Shown piece by piece: positions 10,001 to 21,466 of a stretch of DNA of 64,000 nt. This DNA comes from Myrmaecium sp. VS I D KN 1 (taxonomy: Eukaryota > Ascomycota > Dothideomycetes > Valsariales > Valsariaceae), in assembly GCA_019775845.1 (NCBI GenBank), contig JADQAV010000020.1, forward strand, positions 186,001-250,000, given 5' to 3'. Under the pieces are notes generated by a model. It saw only the letters and a program-made list of their open reading frames with translations, was not told the origin of the DNA and did no database searches. A program made the translations under genes and the position numbers. Numbering within the stretch: position 1 is the stretch's first letter; every line of letters starts with the position of its first letter.

Positions 10001-12223
10001 TTCAAGAATACCTCCGCGTCTGGCGTTACTATTATCGAGGTCGGCGAACCTTCGGCAGTAGCAGTGGTCTGCTGTGCGTTACATCTTGAACTGTGGCAAT
10101 CATATTCAGCGTGACTTCGAGCAGATAGAGCGATTAATACTGACCAATGCATCTCCTCATCCATGCCGGCCCTCGCAATGAACGATCCCCCGCATTTGAT
10201 GCAAGACAACGAGGATTGAGTGCTTCGTCTGACCAGCTCCGACGAGGCAACGGATTGTACGTTATCGGAAGCTTCTCCGCTTTGTGGGACAGTGGAGCGC
10301 TGGTGGTTAGATTTATTAGATGCATTTAGGACGACCGAGAAATAGGGTTTCGATGTAGCCTTGGCTTTGCGCGGATCGCGAGCATTATCAATGTTTATGT
10401 GATTCCGTACACCATTCATAGTAGGCGCTCCTACGTTAGAAATGCTTCTAGTTGGGCGGTCCGGTATATGAGAGTCTAAGCTCATGGATCCATCGCTTAA
10501 CTCGCATTCTTCCTCGTGCGCTGCTTCTATCAGTAACGAGCCTCTCATGTCCTCACTGCAGAAAGCAAAGGACTCCATTCCATTAGTCTGGGTCGTGCCA
10601 TTCTGGACCAATCCCCATTCATCAGACTGGGGTCGTTTTGGTGAAGCTGGGCTTTGGTCTCGACGACTCTCATGGCTATTGGCCGGTACACTAAGGGGCG
10701 CATCCGAGGAAGATTGGAAAGTTATTTTGGCAGTCGAAGTCGCTGTGCGTTTGGATAATTTGTTGATGCAGTGTTGGCATTTCCATTCCGACCTAAGATA
10801 TAGTTAATATCCCAACAGGAACTACCTGACTAGTCAGAAGGCTTCAGCTCACCGACTGCGATTTTCATTCAGCTCAGGCCTGACACACGACCTATGGTAA
10901 TGACGACCACAATGGCTGCATCGCAGTAGAGGGTTAGCGAGCAAGGGACCCTTCGCCTTACACTTCACACATTTGCGTTCTCTCATCTTAGAATGCGTGG
11001 ACGAAACCTCGGATGGCGTCAAACCGCTAATAAATGAAACCTCGTCGTCTGCTCTTCTGGAAGAGCGAGTTGGAGTCACGGCAATGCGTTGACTTGAATG
11101 CTTTTGCAAAGACGCGTGATCAGGTGAATGGGCTCGCCCGACGGCGGAGTCGACAACTGGTAACGTGTTTGTCCGCAATCTGTTAACTGTCAGGGTCCGT
11201 GATGTAGTAGTGAAGGAGTTAATTGACGTGTAAACACGGTTTAGCCACTTACACTGTAGCGCACTCATCTGGTTTGAGAATATGCGCATTACGCTCCCTA
11301 TCTTTCGTCTCACCCACGTTGCATCGGACATCTTGCGTCTTTGCTTTTACTCTTGCCTCATCCTTCTTCTCTATCATAGCTCCCGAGGGTACTAGCAGCG
11401 CACCGGAGGAATATAGGCTAGATCGCCTATCTGTCCCTTTTCGTGATTCCCGGCTTGACTCGTCATTTTTGGCCATGTTAACCTCCGCCATATATGTACT
11501 AGAGCCTCTGATACCATTGACCTCCGGTCGATAACTATCCATAATCCTCTTGGGGTCCCTATATGACCTACCAGGCCTATAGCTGTCTGGATACCGCCTG
11601 GGTATAAGGATATCTGCGAGATATTCATTCCCTGGCCGGTAGGAGTCTCCCAGGAAAGCCTCGCCTTTGTAATTGTTCTCGTGACAATCCATTTCGAGGT
11701 GACCGCCTTCCTTGAACATGTCTTTTCGGTGGAGGTAGGCTTCAAAGCATTCCATGCATTCCCGTTTCCCTTTGTAGCTCGCTTCAAACGTGATGTACCA
11801 TCCCGAGCTATCAACTAGAATGTCTTTTTCATCAGCAACGTAGGGCTGGAGGCGATTTTTCAAGTGCGACTTGGTTGTTTCCTGGATCGGCAAGTGGTTA
11901 GAGGAAATAAAGATGTACGGCTTTCCCTTCACTTCCTCGGGCATTTTCGGCATCTTGATATTGCGAGGTCCTTTGGGCACTTTCGAATAGTCAAAGGAAG
12001 GGATTTCATGACCGGAGCCTTCGAAGAAGTCTGCAACAGCAACGGTAACATTGTCTAGGCTCTGCCTATGCAGTGGCGATCTTCTTCTAGTGGAAGGAGA
12101 GGCGGATTGAGACCGATGCCGCTTGTTAGAGGTCTTGCTCGGCCCCTCTCGGCCTCGAGGAACCATCCCTCCGCCAATTTTGTCATAAGTAAGAGGACTG
12201 CTGCATGTTTTGGCACCAGTCAT
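7069..12223 (-). CDS. Large PHD-finger nuclear protein with RRM-like and winged-helix-like regions, 4 exons
   Basis: Exons 12223-11253, 11179-10853, 10792-7207 and 7146-7069 join in phase to 1653 aa. A PHD finger is split over exons 2 and 3: Cys394, Cys397, Cys411, Cys414, His419, Cys422, Cys438, Cys441 (C4HC3). Residues about 94-190 look RRM-like (KPYIFISSNHLP..GWYITFEASYKG). Residues about 920-1010 look like a small winged helix (DCIALALLYARDRG..ATWVNENIPQY). Much of the rest is Ser/Pro-rich and probably disordered. PHD fingers commonly read histone H3 tails, so a chromatin role is inferred; there is no SET or other enzymatic domain. I do not recognise the orthologue. The N-terminus is uncertain: the frame stays open upstream of 12223 (AQRILSGKDTAWLASPEKPP..) as far as about 12310, so another 5' exon is possible. 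The last intron has GTATGT, CTAAC and TTTTAG signals. Confidence 0.8.
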
Positions 12224-13544
12224 GCCGTGCTCAGGCTTGGGAGGCTTCTCAGGCGATGCAAGCCACGCCGTATCCTTACCACTGAGTATGCGTTGCGCTT
12301 CCGTAGAAGGAAGCCGTCATGTTCCGACCTATTTATCACAATTAGTACTGTGTGCGTAAGGAACCCCTTCAGAACGAGCAAACGGTATGGTGGATTAGGG
12401 CGTCTCAGGTAAGTTGATTTGACTTCATGCAACATCCCCGAGGTTCTATAACCGCGCAGCCTACCGAGCAAGTGCAAGCCTCTGCTAGCTCGACGAGCCG
12501 GTGCTGCCATTTTGACAGACGAGTAGTTTGACTACCCCAACCTGCCACGCAGGTAAGAGCAAATGCATGAATATGCGCCAATGCCATTAGTATCAGCCCA
12601 CGCCAATGGCCCTGGTTCTGATACTCCAATTTTGGCGCCACGTAAGATTGCTTTCCGCTTCACATGCCTAACGTCGCGACAAGAAAGCATGGCGTATGGC
12701 ACTGAAGGGCCCATTTGCCACGGATAGCCGCCAACGATCAGCGAAAAAGCGTCCTCAACTCTGCATAGCCAACAGGCGCGCGGAAATAGAACCATCAAGT
12801 CAGGTGCCGTAAGCCCTTTTACCAGTAATCATCATAGACGTCTGAGAAGCGAAGGTGCACGAGCGCGAGTGACACAACGAGATTGAAAGAATAAGTCGTT
12901 TCTGAGCTGCTCACCTTGATCATGAAAGCGTCACCGCCAGCTGCGGTTCGAAGCTATGAAAGAAGTGCAAACAGGAGTTAGCAGTTAGCGACCTCGTAAA
13001 TGCGCGTAGTAGCGTTGGCGCTCAATATGTTATTATCGGTTTGTTTGGGCAGCGGTTGACTGCCAGAGCTTTGAGCAGTCCGCTTAGGCATAGATATCCA
13101 AAGGCCGCTGCACTCGGAGAAGAATGCTAGAGGCGCGCCGAAAAAAAAACTTCTTTGGCGCGCAAACGGCGATACAGTTTGGCAATGGCTTCTTCTCCGT
13201 GGTCGAGCAGCGGGCAGGCCGTAGAGCCGAATGCAATGTCAAGCAGTCCAGGTGGTTAGGTGGCACGGGTGGTTAGGTGGTCGCGCAAGCGCGCCGTAGG
13301 GGTTCGTATTAATATACCAGCAGCCCCCTTATCTAATCAGCGATCCTCTCTCTGCATAGTATGCAACAAACATGTTGCCCAACAATAGTCACATACTACT
13401 CCTACTCCTACTCCTACTGTATACATCGGTAGAGATTACGGGAATTGGCACCCCCAAGAACATCTCAATTGAGCTCAAAGACATCCTCCCCCTCTTGAGA
13501 CAAATAGCACGTATGCCCACAAGTCCGAGCACGTGCAAAAGGCC
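12224..13544. other. Divergent intergenic region upstream of the PHD gene and SCY1
   Basis: Possible 5' leader or first exon of the PHD gene lies next to 12223; a CTAAT..AAATAG acceptor-like site sits near 12330 on the minus strand. At about 12900-13045 (minus) two short blocks bounded by splice-like sites encode ILSANATTRIYE and LRTAAGGDAFMIK, which I cannot assign. A TATA-like TATTAATATA is at about 13307. A short CTC/CTA trinucleotide run lies at about 13398-13418. No confident gene. Confidence 0.4.
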
Positions 13545-16303
13545 ATGGATTTCTTGAAATCAGCGGTCGCCTCTGCCATCTCTAAGGGCCCCGCATTCCC
13601 GTACAGCTTTGGAGACCGAGTGGACATCGATCAGTCGATATGGACCTTGCATAATGGCACCAGACGAGTATGAGCGCAAGATCGATGTTGCAACATCGAG
13701 ACACTGCTAATGCAGTCACTGAGTAGGAAGACGGGTCGAGATGCAGCATCTTTTCCTTTGACGTCACCGCCAACAAGTCGCGTCTACCTCTCGCCCGTAA
13801 TGCGCTCCGCAAATTGCGAACCCTGCGACATCCTGGAGTCATAAAAGTATTGGACACGGTGGAGGTGTGTTGCTCCTTGCTCGCACGAAGGTCGCTTGAA
13901 CTTATGGCGCATAGACAGACGCATACATTTACATAGCGACAGAGCGGCTGGTCCCTCTTGGGTGGCATACCCGCCGCAGGAGCTTGTCGGAAGAGACCCT
14001 AAAATGGGGGCTCTATAACATCGCGGTACATGCGCTGCAATCTCTCACGACTGAGTTCACGTTCTGACCCTTGCTAGAAAACCCTCAAATTTATCAACGG
14101 CGAGGCAACTTCTGTACACGGTTGCGTGCGTGTCTCGTCCATTTTCACCAGCGAGAGCGGAGAATGGAAATTGGGCGGTTTTGACATCCTTAGTTCCATG
14201 AAGGAGGACGAGGCTGTGATCTATGTACGTTTCAGACTCAGAAACATCAGCATGCATACTGACCGGCGTAGACCTATGGCAGCCTTATCCCCGATTATGC
14301 ACGTTATGCCGCTCCAGAGGTATCAAGGTCCGGATGGGAGGCTGTCATGCGCGGACCGGCACATGCGATAGATTCGTTTGACTATGGCATCTTGATCTAT
14401 GAAGTGTTCAATGGCAGCTTTTCGGGGAACGATGATGTTGGGCAGACCAGGAACATTCCTCCCACAATGCACCAAAGTTATAAGCGCCTGTTAAGCCAGA
14501 ATCCTAAAGCCAGGATAAGCGTGGGGCAATTCCTGGAACAAGGACAGAGGCATGGCGGGTTCTTCCAAACCGCGCTAATTCAGATCACTGAAGATATCGA
14601 TAATCTGGGACTCAAATCCGAAGGGGAAAAGGAGGAGTTTTTGAGGTGCGCGAATTTTTCCTGGCACTCGCTTATATCTACCTACTGACCCTTTCTGAAG
14701 TCGACTGGATGAGGTTTCGGATGATTTCCCTGAAGACTTCTTCAAAATGAAGCTGTTGCCCGAACTCCTTAAATCGGTTGAATTCGGAGGCGGTGGTCCG
14801 AAAGTCTTCCAGTTGGTTATGAGGATAGGTTCCAAGTTGACCGATGAGGAGTTTGAGAGCAAACTTACTCCTGTTATCATCCGTTTATTTCAGAGCCCGG
14901 ATCGCGCAATGCGTGTTTGCTTACTGGATAACTTGCCCTTGATGATCGACCATCTTCCTCAAAAGATAGTAAACGATAAGATCTTCCCGCAAATGGTGCG
15001 CGCCTGGATATCTCTCCCATCGCATACGGTATGCTAACTGTGATAGGTGACCGGGTTCACAGACGTGGCACCGGTGGTTAGGGAACAGACAGTCAAGGCT
15101 GTACTGACAGTAGTCCCAAAGTTATCTGACAGGACGCTGAATGGCGATCTTCTCAGGTACCTTGCTAAAACCGCTAATGACGAGCAACCTGGAATTCGAA
15201 CCAATACTACTATTTGTCTTGGAAAGATCGCCCGGAACCTTGGCGCTAGTGTAAGTACAACGAGGAGATAAGTCGGAAGCAAGGCATGCTCACTAGACCC
15301 ATAGACCCGTACGAAGGTTCTCATCGCCGCATTTGCGCGAGCATTGAGGGATCCATTCGTCCATGCGAGGAACGCGGCCCTCCTAGCTTTAGCCGCAACG
15401 TCCGATTTATTCTCCGAAGAGGATTGCGCCACCAAACTCCTCCCCGGCATTTGTCCATCTCTGGTCGACAAAGAGAAGTAAGCTGCTCGCCATCCTGACC
15501 AAATCGTCGTGACTGACCCTTACAGGATTGTCCGCGACCAGGCCAACAAAACCCTTGATGTCTACCTCCAGCGCGTCCGCAAATATACCCAAACAATGCC
15601 GGACAGCGTCCTTCCTCCTCCCACCACTTCTGCGTCCGCCGCGGCAACTCCACGCATAGGCACTCCCGCCAACGACACATCCTGGGCTGGCTGGGCCATC
15701 TCTTCCTTCACCAACAAGCTCGCTTCGGCCAGTGGTGAGATATCCTCCTCCAATGCGACAAACAGCGAGCACCACCGGCCGGCCTCCACCCCCGCCGCAC
15801 CCATCACCCCAAGCGCCCGACCGCCCGCACCCCGCAGCACCACCGAGTGGCCCTCGATCACGTCCGCCGCCAAACCGCCCAAACCTACTCCACCCGAAGC
15901 CGAAGACTTCGGATCCGCCGCAGATGCCTGGGGCGACATCGACGAGCCCGCCGCCCCCAACGACGACGAAGACGACGCCTTCGACTCCTGGGACACCCCC
16001 GCAGCAACCGCCCCCAAGTCCTCCAGCTCCGCGACCTTCGACGACCAGGGCGAACCGGACTTCGCCGGCTGGCTGGCGGCGCAGAGTCAGGCGAAGAAAG
16101 GCGCCGTCGCCAAGAAGCCGTTGCCGAAGGGCTTGACGAAGGCGGGCGCGGCCACGACGAAGAGCTCGTCGCGGACCGTCGTGCCGGTGGCGGCGGCGAA
16201 GAAGGCCCCTACGGTGCCGGTGGCGAAGCCCAAGGTGGAAGTCAAGCCCAAGCCGGAGGAAGAGGAGGTTGATGATGAGGCGTGGGGTGATGCGTGGGAT
16301 TGA
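13545..16303 (+). CDS. SCY1: SCY1-family pseudokinase with HEAT repeats (Scy1/Cex1 type), 9 exons
   Basis: Exons 13545-13667, 13727-13864, 13915-14025, 14078-14224, 14272-14645, 14701-14995, 15047-15250, 15305-15477 and 15526-16303 give 780 aa. The N-terminal kinase fold (about 20-270) has lost catalysis: the HRD loop is replaced by VHGCVRVSSIF and DFG by GGFD. HEAT-like helices follow (about 320-590; VTGFTDVAPVVREQTVKAV, FVHARNAALLALAATS). The tail is Pro/Thr/Ala-rich with acidic WGD repeats, ending DDEAWGDAWD. SCY1-like proteins bind COPI or clathrin coats at the Golgi; the yeast member Cex1 also takes part in tRNA export. All eight introns are 47-59 nt with good consensus. MDFLKSAVASAISKGPAFPY is the typical family start. 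Confidence 0.95.
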
Positions 16304-16824
16304 GAGACCGTTTGCGTTTGGCGCCCTGCCTGTTGGAGTTTCCCGTCGGCTCTCGAGAGACGTGTGGCTGTGGTCGTTTGTCGCCGTTGGAATGCTTTTA
16401 TAAAGATTGGTGTTCGATTGGAGATCACTACCTACGCGAAGGACTTGTCTGAACAAGAGCAAAGCAGGAGGTTAATCGATTCCATACATAGTATGAGCAA
16501 AAGCAAGCTTCGCTTCGCATACGAAGGAGGCCGGTTCTGTCCCGTTCGAGCGGTTGTTTATCATTTCTACTAGTATTCCACATATGACATACTGTATCCC
16601 CATTCGTTCCTTTTGTGATCCCTGACACCCGGGGAATGAAAACAGGAAAGGAAAAAGGAAAAAACCAAAATATCGTACCGAACCAACCCCCTAAAGTGCA
16701 AATGAGGAAAAAAAAAGATCACCACATCTATCAACTGGCTGTGAGAATCGTTGACTCCTCGCCTCTCGTCCAGAGGAGGATTCGTCCAAATCCTTAACCC
16801 AGGATTGCAGACCACCGCATCCAT
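16304..16824. other. Convergent 3' spacer between SCY1 and NDC1
   Basis: The 521 bp lie between two stop codons. An A-rich tract lies at about 16640-16720. No coding signal seen. Confidence 0.6.
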
Positions 16825-18890
16825 CTACCTCGCCTCCTTCATCTCCACATCCACACTGCCACTGTGCCTCCTCGCCTTCCCCCGCTCCGCAACCTCCTTA
16901 TACTCCCGCACCTCCCTCCTCCCCATCCCCAAGCCACCCTCGAGATACTCACCAAACGCAATGAGCAGCTCCTCCAGCGCCTGCCGCAGCACCGCCAACA
17001 GCGCCTCCACCTCCGGCACCTCCCTCTTGCCATCCCACTCCACGTCCGTCCAATGCGGCTGCAGGGCCCCGACAAACGCCTCCACCTCCAGGATGGTGTT
17101 GGTGAACGCGCGGATGATGCTGGGCACATCCTTCTGCACCTGGCCCATGACGTCCTCCTTCAAGCTCGCCTTGGCCAGGTTCTTGAGCGACTCGACGGCG
17201 TCCGCGACGGAGGTGGCGCGGGAGTACGGCGTCCCGAGGACTACGCACGTGGCGCGGCGCGCGAACGTCTGACGGAAGAAGGGTCCCACGTACGGCAGCT
17301 GCAGGACGTGGTTCACTGCCCATTCGCCGAAGCTGTGTTGGAGGTATGCCGGCTTCAGGTGTGCGCGCTGTTCCTCGGTCAGGAGATGTTCGGAGCCGTA
17401 GGTGAGCAGCTTTTGTATGGGCGGCTCCTCGAGCGGGTGAGCGCCGCTGCGGCTGCGGACAAACTCTTCGGCTTTATGGGCGTAACGATCGAGCCGTTTT
17501 GCAGGCGGAGGGGAGGCGACCCAGATGTCGTCTGTCTTGACCACCGGCGAAGCGATTTTCGGTTTGTTGTCGATAGGGTGAATGATAGCCGGCGATGAAG
17601 CAGCAGGACCAGAGGCAGAAGGTTTCTTGAATTCCTGAATACGCACGGAGACGCTGTTAATTTCGTCCAGACACAGGTTTAGAATTTGCTTCCAACTTGT
17701 GGTACCGCCGAACTCTGCGCGTGGTTGGATCTCCTCGAAGATCTTGCGGCGGCGGGCTTCAAAGCGCTGAGAGATGACGAGAAGCTCCCAGAAGGCGAAG
17801 CCGCGGAGTATGTCTTTCTTGGACTTGAGACCAAGAATGAGATTGCCGTTGGGGTCTTTGGAGTTGTCGGTAACGGGAACGGCTTTCTTAAGGGGCTCAT
17901 TGGCCATGAAAACACGGTAGATGATGGTGGTAGATTCCCAGAGGAAGAGAAGGACTGAGGCCTCGAAAAGAAACCGAAAGTAGACATCACCCATGTTAAT
18001 GAGCCCGCCTGGATATGAGTACCGAGGCAGAGCGAAGAAGTTTTTACCCCAGAAGTAAGCCCACCACCAGACCTTCTCGCGGAGAAAGATAACGTAAACG
18101 AGGGTGCCGGCTATGAGAGAGACCAAGCTACGAGCAAGTATAGGCACTATCTGCGGCTTAATCTGCTCGAGTACTCGATGGAGCTTCCTCTGCTTCGTTC
18201 CCACATTATCTTTCCGGATTGGAACCTCGACCCGGCTGTAGTCCTCGACAAGGTGTTTGATCGCCTGATATATACCAAGGAGTATGAACATGGTGGGGAG
18301 GTAGAAGCGACGCTCATTGAGCTTCGGTCTCTCGTGGGGTCTGCCTGGATCGATCCAACCGAGTTTCCAGTCTTCATCCGAGAAAAAGATGTAGGTTTCG
18401 CAGAACAAGAATGCGGAGAGGCAGTAGGTAACCACAGTGAAGACAGCATCCGTACGAAGAATGGACTTGAAGAAGGTCTCAGCTGGCGACTTGGTGGTCC
18501 GTTGCCCGACTGAAAATAAATCAGTATCAACCTGATTGTAGGGCGCGTAGGAATACGTACTGTGTAGTTGTGAAATATGGAGGACGTATACAAAGAGCGC
18601 GCAAAGGAACAGCATCAGTGTCCTACTACCGGTCCAGGAGAACGGGACCCAGGTCCACAAAACTGCAATTGGTGTCAGCACTTCTTTTTTGTTGAACAGG
18701 ACCATTGACTCGTCGACGTACAGCTATTCCACGGCCCCATCCAAACAGCCTCGACATAGCATATTCCCAGAGTAATCAGAGTAGCGCTCGTGAACCTCCT
18801 ATGCAGCAAAGGAGTGAGGAAGTCTCGGTACGGCCGTGTCGGAGGTCGAGAGACGGCGCCGCCGGCGTGCTTTGGAATTGGTGTAGCCAT
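16825..18890 (-). CDS. NDC1: Nucleoporin Ndc1 (transmembrane), 3 exons
   Basis: Exons 18890-18722, 18662-18561 and 18509-16825 give 651 aa. The N-terminal half holds about six hydrophobic segments (starting YRDFLTPLLHRRFTSATLI, then TLMLFLCALFVYVLHISQL); the C-terminal half is soluble and mostly helical. The YRDFLTP..LHRRF opening and the six-TM plus soluble-tail plan match Ndc1/NDC1. It anchors nuclear pores in the pore membrane and, in yeast, helps insert the spindle pole body. The second intron (18560-18510) is 51 nt, a multiple of three with no stop, so retention would keep the frame. It shares a 467-bp divergent promoter with PEP12. Confidence 0.88.
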
Positions 18891-19357
18891 TCTGGCTGGT
18901 ATGTGGAAGTTTCGTGCAGTATTAGTTCATGCTACGGTAGAGAATGGCAGCAGCTGGCGAGCGCCTTTGTATGAGAAGACCTTAGCGGTGAAGAGAGCGT
19001 GAATCTAAGCGGAAGCCAGCGTGTCCACGGAAGTTAGTTGCTTTGTGTGACGATGTTGGGAAGCTCTTCAAGAAACCAAAACATACGCCAAGGCCGCCCC
19101 AGTGCTGCTGATCGACGAGGGCAAAAGCGGGCTGGCGCACGTCCCCTCTCCCTCATGACATCCATCGAGCCCGGAGCTTGCGTCGCTATCGGCAGCCAAC
19201 CACCCGCCATCCTTCCTACCCTCCCGCTTCCGCCTGTCAGGTAACAACTTCAACATCACCGTCACTCGCTCCGCTTTATAACTTCGACGGTCTTTTCTGA
19301 GCATCGTCCGCTATTCTCGACTGTGCGTGCCGCAACTGGACAAACGCTGCAATCATC
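18891..19357. promoter_or_regulatory. Divergent promoter region NDC1/PEP12
   Basis: The 467 bp separate the two start codons. The PEP12 side has pyrimidine-rich stretches (about 19195-19240). No specific operator recognised. Confidence 0.45.
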
Positions 19358-20250
19358 ATGTCGTTCGATCACTCCTCAGCACTGGAGTCGCAGCCGACCA
19401 CTTGGCGGCGGGAAGATGATCCCCAGTACAGCGACGACCCGGAATTCAAGCGCTTCACGACGGAGTTGTCGGACAAGCTCTTCTCTCTCACGGCGAACAT
19501 CAACCGCTTGTCCAATCAGTTGGCACTGCTCGGGACGAAGCGCGAGACCGAAAGGGTGCGAGAAAGGGTCAAGGATTTGGTGGACGAAACACACGATGGA
19601 TTCAAGGAGATCGGTGAAGGATTGAAGAAGGTTGCTGCATGGCCTGATCTTGGTGTATGTATAATCTCTTTCTTCTTTTTTCTTTTCCTCTACTGGCAGA
19701 ACGTCCGCTAACTATCCCCTCACAGCCCTCCCAGAAGTTCACCCAAGGAAAGCTCAACCGCGAATTCAAAGCCTCCCTCGAAGAATTCCAAGTCCTTCAA
19801 CGCCAGGCCATCGAAAAACAGAAGCAGTCCAACCAAGCCGCCAGAACGGCATTGGAGGAAGGCGGCGGCTCGCCATCCGACGCACGCTCGCCGTTCGGCC
19901 AACAGCAACAGCAAGAACAGGAGCAGCTGCGCTTGGCCCCGCAAGATGAGGTGGACTTCCAGGAATCCCTCATCATCGAGCGCGAGTCGGAGATCCGCAA
20001 CATCGAGCAGTCCGTGGGCGAGTTGAACGAACTGTTCCGCGACGTCGCGCATATGGTGCATGAGCAGGGCGAGCAGCTCGACCTGATCTCGGAGAATGTC
20101 GAGAACACTCGCGACGCTACGCAGGGAGCCCACGTGCAACTCACCAAGGCAAGCCGATACCAGAAGAATGCGAGGAGCAAGGCGTGCATCCTGCTGCTCA
20201 TCCTCGCAGTCGTTCTGACGGTGGTTATTCTTGCTGTTGTGTTGGACTAA
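19358..20250 (+). CDS. PEP12: Endosomal t-SNARE, syntaxin Pep12 type, 2 exons
   Basis: Exons 19358-19654 and 19726-20250 give 273 aa; the donor GTATGT keeps phase with the acceptor CACAG. The N-terminal three-helix Habc domain (about 25-140; FTTELSDKLFSLTANINRL) is followed by a Gln-rich linker. The Qa-SNARE helix (about 180-243) includes ERESEIRNIEQSVGELNELF, where the zero-layer Gln falls near VHEQGEQLD. One C-terminal anchor (about 253-272; ACILLLILAVVLTVVILAVV) ends the protein. This is the plan of Pep12/syntaxin-7, which drives fusion at endosomes and the prevacuole. Vam3 is the near alternative; many moulds have one gene for both. Confidence 0.93.
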
Positions 20251-20734
20251 ATCACTTGCACCCGGCTTCTTGTTCACACTATAAGCGACGTCTTTGCGGA
20301 GAGACTTCATGCTGTCATGCTTGTTCTGTATTATGGAGATTCCCCCGGCGCTTTTAGGATCGTTATTGGACAACTTGTTTAGTATCTTACAGCACACATA
20401 GATATATAGTGCAATGCAGTCTATATATGGTTCCGAAGGACCACAACCTGTGCTTGCTTTCTCATTTTCGCCGAGGAAACCCTTCATCCACACCACAGTG
20501 AACACACACTACAGCCAAATTAGAGGGAGCGACTATCCTTGACCACACCGTTGGTTCTTTGTATCCATCTAGGTATTGCCTCGTGAGGCTCCAGGCAGAG
20601 CCCCCCGGGCCAGGGTCACCCTCCGCGCCGTCTTTTCTCCGTACCCCGGATTTCCGCTTTCCAACGGCCGCGGCCCAAGCTTCTCACTCCAGTCCCAAGT
20701 CGCAACCTCAACCTCTCTACAACCACTGCCGGCA
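20251..20734. other. Intergenic: PEP12 3' flank and promoter of the decarboxylase gene
   Basis: No gene seen. The frame upstream of the chosen ATG at 20735 is open back to 20576 but reads as a low-complexity leader, so I treat it as 5' UTR. Confidence 0.5.
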
Positions 20735-21466
20735 ATGGCGACCACGCAACCTCCCCCCGAAGACCCCACCGCCGCCCTCGCCGCCGCCCGGTCCGACGGG
20801 AAACTGCACCTGCTCCTCGCCGCCAGCGGATCCGTCGCCACGATCAAACTCCCCGAGATCGCGCGCGCGCTCTCCGCCCGCCACCACGCCCGCCTCTCCA
20901 TCCGGATCCTGCTGACGGAGTCGGCGAAGCACTTCCTGAGCGGGCAGAGCGCAGAGCAGCCCGCCTTCGCCTCGCTGCAGGCGCTCCCGGGCGTGGACGC
21001 GGTCTACGACGATGCGAGCGAGTGGGGTCCGACGCCGTGGAGGCGGGGCCGGCCCATCTTGCACATCGAGGCGCGCCGCTGGGCGGATCTGCTTGTTGTG
21101 GCGCCGCTGGATGCGAATACCCTGGCCAAGATCGTGAATGGGCTGTGTGATAATTTGCTGACGAGTGTGGTGCGGGCGTGGGATGCGGAGGGCGGCGGCG
21201 GGGGCGGAGGGGATGGGGATGGGGAGGGGCGCCGCAAGCGTGTTATTGTGGTGGCGCCGGCGATGAATACGGCGATGTGGCGGCATCCGGTGACGCGGAA
21301 GCAGGTGAGGGTGTTGGAGGAGGAGTGGGGGGTGGGCGTGGAGGGGGGCTGGTTTGAGGTGCTGAGGCCGAAGGAGGGTGTCCTGGCGTGTGGGGATACG
21401 GGGGCCGGGGCCATGCATGATTGGCAGGGTATTGTGAGGGTGATTGAGGAGAGGTTGGGGTTGTGA
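20735..21466 (+). CDS. Phosphopantothenoylcysteine decarboxylase-like flavoprotein (Hal3/Cab3 family), single exon
   Basis: The 243-aa protein is a homo-oligomeric flavin-containing decarboxylase fold. Visible motifs: an FMN-binding start LLLAASGSVATIKLP, the catalytic-His stretch ILHIEARRWADLLVVAPLDA, the substrate-binding PAMNTAMW, and the active-site Cys in LACGDTGAGAM. PPC decarboxylase makes 4'-phosphopantetheine in coenzyme A synthesis. In yeast the job is shared by Cab3, Hal3 and Vhs3; here His, PAMN and Cys are all in one chain, so it could work alone. A Gly/Asp-rich insert (about residues 152-165) precedes RKRVIVVAPAMN. It lacks the long acidic tail of yeast Hal3. The start MATTQPPPEDP was chosen because the family fold begins soon after. 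Confidence 0.93.
   Translation: MATTQPPPEDPTAALAAARSDGKLHLLLAASGSVATIKLPEIARALSARHHARLSIRILLTESAKHFLSGQSAEQPAFASLQALPGVDAVYDDASEWGPTPWRRGRPILHIEARRWADLLVVAPLDANTLAKIVNGLCDNLLTSVVRAWDAEGGGGGGGDGDGEGRRKRVIVVAPAMNTAMWRHPVTRKQVRVLEEEWGVGVEGGWFEVLRPKEGVLACGDTGAGAMHDWQGIVRVIEERLGL

Noticed and set aside
12711-12722. TTTGCCACG resembling an inverted Rpn4 target site (GGTGGCAAA)
   Set aside because: One mismatch at a key base, not upstream of a proteasome gene; chance match likely.
15407-16462. 351-codon open frame on the minus strand over the SCY1 3' end
   Set aside because: Gly/Arg-rich shadow of the repetitive SCY1 tail; the + strand frame carries the family sequence.
19720-20505. 261-codon minus-strand frame over PEP12
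   Set aside because: Antisense shadow of the syntaxin exon 2; no features of its own.
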